Shown here piece after piece: positions 10,501-21,833 of a stretch of DNA of 64,000 nt. The notes beneath the pieces are model-generated. The model was not told the origin of the DNA and ran no database searches. It was given only the letters and a program-made list of their open reading frames with translations. Source of the DNA: Rhizophagus irregularis (lineage: Eukaryota; Glomeromycota; Glomeromycetes; Glomerales; Glomeraceae); the NCBI RefSeq assembly GCF_026210795.1, contig NC_089443.1, positions 1,860,001 to 1,924,000 of the forward strand, written 5' to 3'. The position numbers and the translations under genes were made by a program. Every line of letters starts with the position of its first letter. The stretch's first letter is position 1.

Positions 10501-13105
10501 AGAGAATAGCAATTACGATTAAGACGGCTCTCCTGTACTGCATATCATGGGCAACTAAAAAAAATTTATTTCATATAAAACAATAAAAAAGAATATCATA
10601 TTAAAGCTATTCAAAATTTTTATGGGTTTTTCTTAGAGTGGAAAAACGTTAGTTTCACCCATACTAATAATGTATAAAATTAATCTGAAACTTTTTTTTT
10701 CATCCAAATTAGGAATTAGTATGATTAGACTAATTGCGAAAACTAGTCTATAAAAATACGCCAAATTTTCAATTCAAAAATTAAATACGTGTTTTAATAA
10801 ATAAAATGATTTTTTCTAAAATAGAGCTTATTTTTCATTTTTAATCTAGTAGTAATTTTAATTTGATGAAAAAAAGATCATGTTAAAATGTTCAATAAAC
10901 ATATAAATTATCCATGTGAATATATTTTAAAAAGAGGATATTAAGCCATATATTTGAATTTACAATTGTAATATTAAGGATATTAAATGAATCATTTGTA
11001 GAAGTTTGTATTTTCATTATACTGAAATGGTAATTATGAAAATTGAAAATAATAATGCATATTTTGTAATAGCTTTTTCTCATCATTAACATGCATAGCA
11101 ACAGATACAGTATATAGTAGACCATCGTTATCAACTAAAGCTTATGGACAAAATTTATTCTATTAATATAATCTATCATTTTTTTTTAAAGTATTTTTCT
11201 CTTGAATAGGAGTTGAATCCAAATAGCCTTCATGGTTTCTGTATTGCAATGAGTTTATCAAATGCTGAATAACCGATTTATCGATATCATCGTTATCTAG
11301 AAGTCAAAAATTATCGCACAACCTTCGTGACTGAGAAAGTTCTTTGGAAACAGTATTTTTGACATTTTTGGCGCATTTGCTCCGAGAATGCCTTATATTC
11401 ATAAAAGAATAACTGTTAAATATTTAGAAAAGGAAAAAGGTTTATCCGATTACATAATATATATGGAGGCGAATGCAGTTTGATAGTAAAATGGGGAAAA
11501 GGAAATTTTGGGAAATTTGAATAACAGAAGTATACCTCGCGAAAGCTATGCCAAAATTTTAGAGAAAGTTGTAGAGATCCATCATTCTTTTGGCAAAATA
11601 ATGCAGCATGTACTACTACAAGTTCTTCAGTAATTTTGTTAGATATTATTTCGGATGAACTTACACTATTTTGTACTCCATCTTCAGTTATAATTTCTTC
11701 AACAGCCGATTCATTAATTAGCTTCATCTAATAATCTTTAACACTTCCTGTTGTAGTCATTCCCGTGCTTTTTCATATTTATTAATAGATAATGTATCGG
11801 CATTGACTTGCTGGGAAACAAGCCTCTTAGCATTTTCAGGCTTTAATTAAAATTTAATAAGCTCAGTACAAATTCTTCAGCAGAATTTTCAGCAAATTCA
11901 TTGATATCTTCATATTTAATTTTAGTTTTTGTTGATTGAGGATACGCCCTATAAAAAATTTTTCAGAAAAACGATCACGTGCGTGTCTGAGTTTCTTCAA
12001 GATGAAAACTAGGAAAATGATCATTTATCGGAGTTTTTTTCAGAATTTTTTTATAGGATCGTCTATGGTTGCAGATTGTATGGCCTCGCCAACCAAGAAG
12101 ATTCATTGGTTTTAAGTGCCTGATGACAATCCTCAGTATCTTTGATCCATATGCATATAAGATACATAATCTTTCTCATTCCATAATGAAGCTTTAAAGA
12201 GTATTGTAGGTAAAGAGTCGCGAATGTATTCAATATATGAGTAAAATATTAAATAATTAATAAAATTATAATTATCTTATAACAATGAAAGGAATTCAAG
12301 TTATTTGCAATTAATACACTATCATCGATTTACTTTTTCATCATCATTTACTATCATCTTGACTTTGATAAGCGATTACATAAATTATAAAAGGAAATAA
12401 TAGTTTTAGTATCAATGTCATGAATTGAAATATATAAGTCTGACGTTTTTGCAGACATTAATTGTGTTATATTTGTTACAACCCTTTAAACAAGTAATTT
12501 TTACATCCAGAGTATCTATTGAGATTTTTAACATTTACAATATTAATTCGTACCACTCCAAGTAAATCTAATTTGATAAAAATAAAATGTTAACTAAATA
12601 ATTCATAACTAAAAAAATACAACTATTTCTTTTTTGCTATGGTATGCTATCATGAATTAACCTAATTAACTAAATAAGTGTAAACTTCATGAAATTTTTA
12701 GATAGATCGGTTCAGAAATATGTGGAATTCTATACATTCTCATATACTGTATCCTAGAAAATACCATGTGTTTCGTCACAGGGTATTTGGAAAATATTGG
12801 AACTATTCAGATTTTCACATAATTCCACAATATTTGATGTGGATTTCCATGTGGATTTTACTTGGAAAAAATTTCCTGGAGCATGTTATGAATTTGATAA
12901 TGGAACCATAAAAAAATGAAAATTTAGCTTTTAAAAGGATTGTACATAGTGGAATTAAAAAAGTTGAAAAAAACTGCTTATTTAGTATTTGAAAAGCGGT
13001 AAAATTAAGAAATAGTTTTATCTTATGTAACTGGAAATGAAATCGATTAACTAAGATGATAACAAAGCAAGAACATTTGGGTAGAATAAGGATGTTAGGA
13101 TTGTT
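7600..13105. other. Long gene-poor AT-rich region
   Basis: No intact gene is supported. It holds short AT-rich frames that are chance (for example 8654-8845, 10041-10226 and 10892-11134), AAT trinucleotide runs near 9094-9112, and a coding relic on the minus strand at about 11540-11945 described separately. Around 12720-12900 there is a cluster of related GTGGAATT/GTGGATTT words without protein character. Confidence 0.45.
11540..11945 (-). pseudogene. Decayed protein-coding relic, family unknown
   Basis: On the minus strand three short stretches read like real protein but lie in different frames: KYEDINEFAENSAEEFVLSL (about 11850-11930), AKRLVSQQVNADTLSINKYE (about 11770-11835) and INESAVEEIITEDGVQNSVS continuing to about 11540. 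Stops and frame changes separate them. I do not recognise the family. The mixed charged/helical composition differs from chance AT-rich frames, so this looks like a dead gene. Confidence 0.4.
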
Positions 13106-13215
13106 ATGATGAAACTAGTGTTAATAAGAGAAGTGAGGCCATATTATATAAAAGCGGCAAATTTAGGAGATAGATTCACTCAATATAATCTTGTTAATAT
13201 GAAGGAGGAGATGGA
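13106..13215 (+). pseudogene. Relic of a Sel1-repeat gene
   Basis: The frame here contains YYIKAANLGDRFTQYNLVNM (13142-13201), which matches the Sel1 unit of copy A ([19 protein letters not shown]). The bases around it fit the copy A 3' coding end with small indels. No intact gene surrounds it. It lies directly upstream of the 5' flank of copy A, so it is the tail of a vanished earlier copy in the array. Confidence 0.6.
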
Positions 13216-13748
13216 ATTGAATAATTTTCTAAACAAGGATGTCAAATCATGCTCAAAATATTTGAAGACATTAAATTATTGTTTGAACATTTTTAGTTTA
13301 ACAATACACAAACAATTTCAATATTCTAAACACTTGTAATATATAAAAAACTAATAATATTGCTCGAAAATCAAAATTACGTTATTTAATAACTATGTCC
13401 AATGATCATTAAACATCTGAACCGCAGTAAATTTATAATGGCAGTCTCAAATTAATCGTTCATTAATTAGTCACATCTAAAAGACTCGTACAAACCCCTA
13501 AAAGACGAGCCTTTGGTTCGAATATTAGTTTAATAAAATGTTGATCTATTTTTATCGATTTTTCTAAATTCGCTATAGCAACTGAGAATATTGATTACCT
13601 TCATTATATTTATGAGAAACTTTTAATTTAGGTCAGTATGATCAACCCGATAACCCGAAATTACTGTCAAATTTATTTTTCTTTTTCTTTTGTTAATACA
13701 CTAAATTTAATCAAATTTATTTATTTTTTTAAACGCCGCAGCCCGCAG

Positions 13749-13802
13749 GTGGCTTTTTGTGCAACCTTTTGTGTACTGTACGACATTAAATATTATATAA
13801 TG
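13749..13802 (+). promoter_or_regulatory. Conserved promoter block of kinase copy A
   Basis: A block including CAACCTTTTGTGT, a CTGTAC core, CATTA and a TATA-like TATATAATGAAAAAA is kept in the same place upstream of copies A and B, while the DNA farther upstream is more diverged. It lies about 70-120 bp before the ATG, the expected position of a core promoter. It is not obvious upstream of the minus-strand paralog. Confidence 0.45.
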
Positions 13803-13870
13803 AAAAAATTAAAAAAATTTTATAAAAATTCGTCTTTTGATTTTACTTTATGACCAATAATAATATCAAA

Positions 13871-16047
13871 ATGCAAAATACCAAAAATACAAATGAATGT
13901 ATTAATTGGATTGAAGAAGCTATTTCTAAAGAATATTTTAGACTTTATGAACACAAATATTTTAGTAATGTTCAAAGAATTGGCACTGGAGGATTCGGAA
14001 AGGTTTATCGTGCAAATTGGAAAAATTCAGAACAATATTTAGCATTGAAATACTTTTTTAATCTTGATGACGTCACTGCAAAAGAAATCGTTCATGAGGT
14101 ATAAATTATGTAATAAGTATACTATTGTCATTTTATATTAATAATATGTATTAAATTAATATTATAATATTTATATTCTAGCTCAAGCTTCAACGTGATA
14201 TACAATTTCATAATAATATTATTAAATTCTATGGAGTCGCACAATTTGAACCAGGTATGATAAAATTCATTTATAGTAAGTATACTTATTCTATTATTTA
14301 ACTTTGCAAAAATGTTATTACTTTTATTCATCATTAGAAAATCAATATGTTCAATCGAAAAATTATTTGTTAGTGATGGAGTATGCTGATTCTGGTACTC
14401 TCAAAAATTATTTAAAGGAAAACTTCGATAACCTTACCTGGAACGACAAATATAATTTGGCGTACCAACTAGCTAGCGCAGTGTCGTGTTTACATAATGA
14501 AAAAATAGTGCATCGTGATTTGGTAATTCATTTTATTAAATAATAAAATAATAATTATAATTTTTTTTTTCAATTTTTAACGTCATATCAATTTAATAGC
14601 ATTCCGGTAATGTATTGGTTCATCAAAATACTATCAAATTGTCCGACTTCGGGTTGTCAAAAAGAATCGAATCATCATCCAATACAAAAACTAAATTTTT
14701 TGGAGTAATTCCTTACGTTGATCCAAAAAGATTTAGTGGACGAAAAAAAAATAAAAACTCAAATCAAACATGTTCATTTAATGAAAAAAGTGACATTTAT
14801 AGTGTTGGTGTGTTATTTTGGGAGATATCTAGTGGTCAACCACCCTTTGCTACTGAAGAGTACGATATTGATTTAGCTTTAGAAATTTCACAAGGTCGTA
14901 GAGAAGAACCCATTCCTAATACGCCTGAAAGTTATATTAAAATTTATACTGGTACGTATGAACTCTCATTAATTATAATTTATAATTTATTAACATTATA
15001 ATGTTTTTAGAATGTTGGGATATTGAACCAGACAATCGTCCAACTATAAATCAAGTATTAGAAAGATTAAAAGCATTTATAACGAAAACAACAGAAAATC
15101 ATCAAACGGAATCAAATCTTCAATCAACATCAACAGATGGACAAAATTTTAATCCAATCAATATTGATACTTCAAATATTAACAATTCATTACATGGAGA
15201 AATGTCTCAAATTATTGAAAATTTTGATAAAATTAATACAAAAGAAATGGTACTATATACATCATTAACAAATGAAGATATTTCAACCGAAAAAAAATTA
15301 AATAAAATAGTTAATAATATAGTAAATTATATTAATCAATTGGCTAATGAGGGAAAAGATACAAAAACGATCAAATATATTCTTAATTATTTTAATGATA
15401 ATAATATAAATTCGAAAGAAATTTATGATTGGTTATTAAGTAATCAAAATAATTCAGATTCCATATTTTTACTTGGATATTTTAATTATTTAGGAATTGA
15501 AACAAGTGAAGATGAAAAGAAAGCGGTTAACTTATTCATTAAAGTATCAGAACAAGATCACGCATTAGCAAAATATTATGTTGGATTATGTTATCAATTT
15601 GGTCGTGGAACTGTAGTAGATGAAAAATTAGCCTTCGAATATTATGAAAAAATAGCAAATAAGGGTCACGCAATAGGATTATTTAAGTGTGGTTATTTTT
15701 ATCATAACGGAATTGGAATTAGTGTTAATTATCAAAAAGCATTTGAATTATATCAACAGGCGGCAAATTTAGGAGATAGTACGGCTCAAAATAATCTTGG
15801 CGTTATGTATGAAAATGGAATTGGAATTAGTGTTAATTATCAAAAAGCATTTGAATTATATCAGCAGGCGGCAAATTTAGGAGATAGTGCAGCTCAAAAT
15901 AATCTTGGCGTTATGTATGAAAATGGAAATGGCGTTAATAAAGATCATGACAAAGCTTTTAAATTATATCACAAGGCAGCAAATTCGGGAAATAGTGAAG
16001 CTCAATATAATCTTGCTAATATGGAAAAGGAATTAAAAAGGATATAA
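13871..16047 (+). CDS. Kinase-Sel1 fusion, copy A (C-terminally truncated)
   Basis: Exons 13871-14098, 14182-14254, 14338-14522, 14600-14951 and 15011-16047 give 624 aa. The kinase domain has [11 protein letters not shown] (39-49), lysine 60, HRDL (159-162), N166, DFG (178-180) and DIYSVGVLFWE. DPK stands where APE is usual. The linker reaches about residue 430 and is followed by about five and a half Sel1 units. Two consecutive units (15709-15816 and 15817-15924) are nearly identical, a recent 108-bp duplication absent from copy B. The last unit is cut by a frameshift near 16024: relative to copy B about 10 bp between two AATATG words are missing, and the frame ends at 16047 while the ancestral frame stays open downstream. 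The ATG at 13871 is used because it is the one conserved in copy B; an in-frame ATG at 13850 would add seven residues. Probably a cytosolic Ser/Thr or TKL-type kinase with a protein-binding arm. Confidence 0.82.
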
Positions 16048-16262
16048 TTAAGTTTATTCCTTTTAATAATGGTGAAAATAAATGTTACTATTGCAAAAGG
16101 TCATATTCTACAACAAGTCTATTTAAACAAAAATATTGCAAGTATTGCTTAATGTTATATGTCAAATATACAACAATTTATTGGTACGAGAAGTCTGCTA
16201 AACAAGGAGATCAAAAAGCTCAAAATAAATTAGAAAAATTAATAAAAAAAAAATTAAGCTTA
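16026..16262 (+). pseudogene. Orphaned C-terminal frame of copy A with cysteine-rich insert
   Basis: Past the frameshift, the original Sel1 frame stays open from about 16026 to 16358. It first reads GIKKDI as in copy B. It then enters about 40 residues absent from copy B, with a Cys-rich core (CYYCKRSY ... KYCKYC, two CxxC pairs about 17 residues apart, 16083-16151), and then returns to [16 protein letters not shown], the final Sel1 half-unit. The insert is in frame at both ends. The CxxC...CxxC pattern suggests a small zinc-binding element; I recall similar Cys-rich pieces in other kinases of these fungi, but that is unverified. Confidence 0.55.
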
Positions 16263-16439
16263 TTCTTAAATATACAGTACATTACATATTCTGTTATTGT
16301 TAGTATTTTGCTTAAATTAAAATATTGTTCGTTTGGATTTTATGATAATTTTTTTTAAAATATAAAATCCAAATAGTATTTTTTTTCTAATAAAAACTAT
16401 AGTACTTTCTCTTCTTGATCATTATAAGGCATAAAATTA

Positions 16440-17306
16440 ACTATAGTGGCCAGAACTTAACTTTTCAATTAAAATAAAAAGTTTACGCATGCGCTAGTAA
16501 AGTTTTTTTTTATCAATTGATGATTTAATAGATTGAATTCTTCGCAGCTCGATTATTATACTACATCACGTTGATTGTGATGTATGTTCAGTTACATCAT
16601 CTAAAATTCGTAGTTGCATTATTTCACCACACAACGTGATACATAGATTTAAAAATAAATACAACCACAAGTTTGTTCTTTGCTTAAAATAATTTCAATA
16701 TGATAAAAGTATATGCAAATAAATAAATTTCATGAATAGTTATCGGATTTCACGAATGTTACAATCTCATAAAATTTAATTTCGCGAAATTTTCTATTTC
16801 TTTCCAATGGTCATATGGATCGTGTGGCTAACTACTAATGGTTTTATTTTTATGAAACCATGTTTGGTTAGTTTTATAACATAACAAGGTTATAATTCCA
16901 GTTTCTACATCTATGCTAAAAATCATCTTTTCGTTAGTCTCTCAATTTTTAATTTGAGTATAATTTCAAAATTTAGCTGATTCTCAGTTAATGCAATAAT
17001 GATTCAAAATAATTATTATTTAGTTAATAAATTTAAGAAATGGAGATCATTGTAAGTCCGAATCAAAAAAAAAAATATTATTATTATTTAATTTTAAAGA
17101 ACTTGTTAAATGCCAATTGATTTTTTTTTCCAGAAAAAGTTATTCATACTTGTAGCACGTGCAGAAATTCACGTGATCTCAGTTTTCGTTCATAAAAAGT
17201 CCTTGCTTCGCCCCCGTTCCGGATAATAAGCAATAAGGTTATCCCCATTTTACTATTTCATGACGTAAGGTCCATACTAAGTATTAATTTAGACCGGTTG
17301 TATCTC
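16440..17306 (+). repeat. 3'-flank repeat of kinase copy A
   Basis: Non-coding DNA downstream of copy A that is shared with 20985-21833 (close match) and with 1-460 (diverged match). It contains GTTTACGCATGCGCTAGTAA, the TTTCATGAATAGTTATCGG block, TGTTTGGTTAG and CACGTGCAGAAATTCACGTG. A further partial echo of the GTTTTACGCATG part occurs near 17828 inside the spacer. Confidence 0.75.
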
Positions 17307-17939
17307 TGGATCCATGTAGTATATGCTATTATCTTCTGTTACTAGATCCAAAATATATTTATACCACTTCGGCGTTATTCCTTACATCGTTTTACTTTGT
17401 CCCGCACCCTTTATTTAACCCTCGTATATTTACTGTCACAATCTTAATTTCCTTTTTTCTTATTTTGCACAGTCCCCCTTTTTTGTCTTGAAAATTTTGC
17501 GTCTCCTTTTTTTTTGTTTTGATAATTTTTTAATTTTATATTTGACTCCCTCGTCCAAATTTTACTTCTTACCTAATATTCAAGAATACAGTATTCAGTT
17601 CTTTATAGTACTAAATTATATGGTAGATTTTAATTTGCAAATAAGTACAGCATAACCGCAAGTTTAAACGAACGATTAAGCTGAATAAATTAAATACTAT
17701 TAGAATTTGATGTACTGCACCAAATAATAAGTGAAAATTAGGATCATATTATTTCTACGTTTAAATTATCTATACCTGATACTGTATAATAATAGAAATT
17801 AATTAATTACTTAATGGAAATAAAAAGTTTTACGCATGTACTAATAAAGCTTTTTTCGTTACCATTTTTTTAAAATCTGACCTATCTTTAAATAACCGTA
17901 CAATTTATCGTTTAATACTTTTTTTTAAAAAAAACAAAC
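17307..17939. other. Spacer between the two duplicated units
   Basis: Holds no gene. Pyrimidine-rich stretches near 17380-17570 stand out, and near 17815-17870 there is a short echo of the 3'-flank repeat (AAAAGTTTTACGCATG). Its remainder has no match that I can see in the units on either side. Confidence 0.5.
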
Positions 17940-18287
17940 TGTGTTTCTTCGCTTACAATACGTAAAAAAATTTCAATATCCTAAACACATGTAAAATATA
18001 ATAAAATAACATTTTTATAATAATATTACTCAAATTACATTATTTTATAGCTATGGCTAAATATCTGGATCGTAATAAATTTACAATGCCAGCTTAAATT
18101 AATCAGCAACGTCAAAAATTAATTTTTTTGGTTCACCAATCACATCTAAAAGATTTAAATAAAACGGTCTATTTTTCTTACCTTTTCATTGATTTATGAG
18201 AAACTTTGATTTAGGTCAATATGTCAATCCTATATTACTAACAAATATACTTCTCTTTTCAAATTTAATTATTTGAATATAAATATA

Positions 18288-18434
18288 TGGGTATTGCTAA
18301 ACATCACCGGTGGTGAAATTATGATGTAATCATGCCGGCCAGTGTTTTATTAGATTTTTAATTCTGGTCTAAAAGTAGTACATCATAATGCTGGTAAGGT
18401 GACCATCACCGCTGGTGAACTTTAGCAATTTTCT
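18288..18434. mobile_element. 147-bp MITE-like element upstream of copy B
   Basis: The ends are TGGGTATTGCTAAA and the inverted TTTAGCAATTTTCT, flanked by the direct repeat AAATATA at 18281-18287 and 18435-18441. The subterminal parts are also roughly palindromic (ATCACCGGTGGTG against CATCACCGCTGGTG). The element is absent from the matching place in unit A, so it inserted after or during the duplication. Same family as 4006-4130. Confidence 0.75.
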
Positions 18435-18466
18435 AAATATAGATCTGCTGCATATGCACGCAGTTA

Positions 18467-18525
18467 TGTGGCTTCTTATACAACCTTTTGTGTGCTGTAC
18501 TACATTACCAAATTCGATATATAAT
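18467..18525 (+). promoter_or_regulatory. Conserved promoter block of kinase copy B
   Basis: Matches the block at 13749-13802: CAACCTTTTGTGT, CTGTAC, CATTA and TATATAATGAAAAAA. The MITE at 18288-18434 ends about 30 bp upstream of it, so the core promoter was kept but its upstream neighbourhood was changed relative to copy A. Confidence 0.45.
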
Positions 18526-18596
18526 GAAAAAAATTAAATAAAATTAATAAAATTCGTCTTTTGATTATTACTTTACTATTATTAATAATATCAAAA

Positions 18597-20790
18597 ATGC
18601 AAAATACCAAAAATACAAATGAATGTACTAATTGGATTGAAGAAGCCATTTCTAAAGAATATTTTAGATTATATGAATACGAACATTTTAGTAATGTTCA
18701 AAGAATTGGCACTGGAGGATTCGGAAAGGTTTATCGTGCAAATTGGAAAAATTCAGAACAATATTTAGCGTTGAAATCCTTTTTTAATCTTAATGACGTC
18801 ACTGCAAAAGAAATCGTTCATGAGGTATAACTTATAATACAGTATGATATTTTAATATTCATAGTAAAATATATTCATAAATTTATATTTTATATTTATA
18901 TTTTAGCTCAAGCTTCAACGTGATATACAATTTCATAACAATATTATTAAATTCTATGGAGTTGCACAATTTGACCCAGGTATGGTAAAATTCATTTATG
19001 GTATACTTATTTTTATTATTTGACTTGCAAAAATGTAATTTATTAAAAAATGGTTATTTCTATAATTTATCATTAGAAAATCAAAATGTTCAGTCGAAAA
19101 ATTATTTGCTAGTGATGGAGTATGCTGATTCTGGTACTCTCAAAAATTATTTAAAGGAAAACTTCAATAATCTTACTTGGAATGACAAATATAACTTGGC
19201 GTACCAGCTAGCTAGCGCAGTGTCGTGTTTACATAATGAAAGAATAGTGCATCGTGATTTGGTAATAATACATTTTATTAAATAATAAAATAATTATTTG
19301 TAATTTTTTTTTCATATTTTTAATGTCACATTAATTTAATAGCATTCCGGCAATGTATTAGTCCATCAAAATACTATAAAACTGTCCGATTTCGGGTTGT
19401 CAAAAAGAATCGAATCATCATCCAATACAAAATCTAAAATTTTTGGATGTGTTCCATATGTTGATCCAAAAAGATTTAGTGGACGAAAAAAAAATAAAAA
19501 CTCAAATCAAATATGTTCATTAAATGAAAAAAGTGACATTTATAGTATTGGTGTGTTATTTTGGGAGATATCCAGTGGTAAACCACCCTTTGCTACTGAA
19601 GAATACGATATTGATTTAGCTATAGAAATTTCACAACAAGGTCGTAGAGAAGAACCTATTCCTAATACGCCTGAACATTATATTAAAATTTATACCGGTA
19701 CGTATGAAATCTCACTAATTATAACTTAAAATTTATTTACAATATATTATTATGTCTTTTAGAATGTTGGGATATTGAACCAGACAATCGACCAACTATA
19801 AATCAAGTATTAGAAAGATTAAAAGCAATTATAACGAAAACAACAGAAAATCATCAAACGGAATTAAATCTTCAATCAACATCAACAGATGGACAAAATT
19901 TTAATCCAATCAATATTGATACTTCAAGTATTAACAGTTCATTACATGGGGAAATGTTTCAAATTATTGAAAATTTTGATAAAATGAATACAGAAGAAAT
20001 GACATATACAACAAATGAAGATATTTCATCTGAAAACAATTTAAATAAAATAGTTAATAATATAGTAAATTATATTTTCAAAGTACATAATGAAGGAAAA
20101 GATCAAAATAAAAGCGTATTAAGAAAATTTATTCTTGATCATTTTAAGGATAACAATATAAATTCGAAAGAAATTTATGATTGGTTATTAATTAATCAAA
20201 ATAATCCAGATTCCATATTTTTACTTGGACATTTTAATTATTTAGGAATTGAGACAAGTGTAGATAGAAAGAAAGCGTTTAACTTATTCATTAAAGTATC
20301 AAAACAAAATCACACATTAGCACAATATTATGTTGGATTATTTTATAAATTTGGTTGTGTAGTTGTAAAAGATGAAAAATTAGCTTTTGAATATTTTGAA
20401 AAAATAGCAAATAAGGGTTACGCAATGGGATTATTTGATTGTGGTTATCTTTATCATTATGGAATTGGAATTAGTGTTAATAAACAAAAGGCATTTGAAT
20501 TATATCAACAGGCAACAAATTTAGGACATATAATAGCTCAAAATAATCTTGCCCTTATGTATGAAAATGGAGAAGGTGTTGATAAAGATTATGACAGAGC
20601 TTTTGAATTATATCGCAAGGCAGCAAATTCAGGATATGGTTTTGCTCAATATAATCTTGCTAATATGTATGAATATGGAGAGGGAATTGAAAAAGATATA
20701 AATCAAGCAATTTATTGGTACGAGAAATCGGCTAAACAAGGAACTCGATATGCTCAAGATAAATTAGAAAAATTAAGAAAAAATAATTAA
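18597..20790 (+). CDS. Kinase-Sel1 fusion, copy B (intact)
   Basis: Exons 18597-18824, 18907-18979, 19077-19261, 19343-19697 and 19763-20790 give 622 aa with consistent phases. The kinase motifs are as in copy [22 protein letters not shown] at the conserved place and [15 protein letters not shown], with DPK in place of APE. The C-terminal part has about six Sel1 units ending in [19 protein letters not shown], a normal Sel1 end. Compared with copy A it has one Sel1 unit fewer in the middle but keeps the final units, making it the best model of the ancestral protein. The ATG is the first after stops in frame; the DNA upstream is non-coding. Likely a soluble kinase whose solenoid recruits partners or substrates. 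The rapid local duplication fits a lineage-specific expanded family; the role is unknown. Confidence 0.87.
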
Positions 20791-20984
20791 GCTTATTTTT
20801 AAATAATTATATAGTACGTTGCATATTCCTTTGTTATTGTTAGTATTTTGCTTAATCTAAAATATTGTTCGTTTGGATTTTATGATAAGTTTAAAAATAT
20901 AAAATCCGATTAGTATTTCTTTTTTTTTTCTAATAAAAACTATACTTTCTCTTCTTGATTATTATAATGTATAAAATTAACTAT

Positions 20985-21833
20985 AGTGGCTAGAACTTAA
21001 TTTTTCAATTAAAATAAACAGTTTACGCATGCGCTAGTAAAGTTTTTTTTTATTAATTGATGATTTAATAGATTGAATTCTTCGCTAGAATTGCAGTTCG
21101 ATTATTAAACTACATGATGTATGTTACATCATCTAAAATTCGTAGTTGCATTATTTCACCACACAACGTGGTACATAGATTAAAAATAAATACAATCACA
21201 AGTGCGTTCTTCGCTTAAAAAAATTTCAATATGATAAAAGTATATGCAAATGAATAAATTTCATGAATAGTTATCGGATTTCACGAATGTTACAATCTCA
21301 TAAAATTTAATTTAGCGAAATTTTCTATTTCTTTCCAATGGTCATATGGATCGTGTGGCCAACTACTACTAATGGGTTTATTTTTATGAAACCATGTTTG
21401 GTTAGGTTTAATTCCAGTTTCTAAATCTATGCTAAAAATCATCTTTTCGTTAGTCTCTCAATTTTTAATTTGAGTAATTTGAGTATAATTTCAAAATTTA
21501 GCTGATTCTCGGTTAATGCAATAATGATTTGAAATAATTATTATTTAGTTAAGTGATAAAATTTAAGAAATGGAGATCATTGTAAGTCCGAATCAAAAAT
21601 AAAAAATATTATTATTATTTAATTTTAAACATGCCAATTGAAATTTTTTTTTCCAGAAAAAATTATTCATACTTGTAGCACGTGCAGAAATTCACGTGAT
21701 CTCCATTTTCGTTATTAAAAAGTCCTTGCTTCGCTCCCGCTCCGGATAATAAGCGATAAGGTTATCCCCATTTTACTATTTCATATAACGTGAGGTTCAT
21801 ACTAAGTATTAATTTAGAACGGTTGTATCTATA
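20985..21833 (+). repeat. 3'-flank repeat of kinase copy B
   Basis: Closely matches 16440-17306 downstream of copy A and more weakly 1-460. Small indels distinguish it, for example a shorter TTACATCATC region near 21120 and a duplicated TTTGAGTAA near 21468-21485. Confidence 0.75.

Larger units (their letters stand above)
13310..17306 (+). repeat. Tandem segmental duplication, unit A
   Basis: This unit comprises the 5' flank, kinase copy A and its 3' flank. It aligns with unit B (17940-21833) across promoter, exons, introns and 3' flank. Start markers are AATTTCAATAT followed by CTAAACAC; the end marker is CATACTAAGTATTAATTTAGA then CGGTTGTATCT. Introns are retained in both, so the copying was DNA-based. 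Unit B carries a MITE upstream of the gene that unit A lacks. Confidence 0.85.
17940..21833 (+). repeat. Tandem segmental duplication, unit B
   Basis: Second unit of the duplication described at 13310-17306. It carries kinase copy B with conserved exon lengths (228, 73, 185, then 355 against 352) and intron positions. Differences include a 147-bp MITE in the 5' flank and intact C-terminal Sel1 units. One glutamine codon is extra in exon 4. Confidence 0.85.

Noticed and set aside
12720-12911. 63-codon open frame rich in Trp and His
   Set aside because: It is built from repeated GTGGATTT/TTCCA words; no coding features.
13850-13870. Earlier in-frame ATG for kinase copy A
   Set aside because: Copy B lacks it; the ATG at 13871 is the one conserved in both copies.
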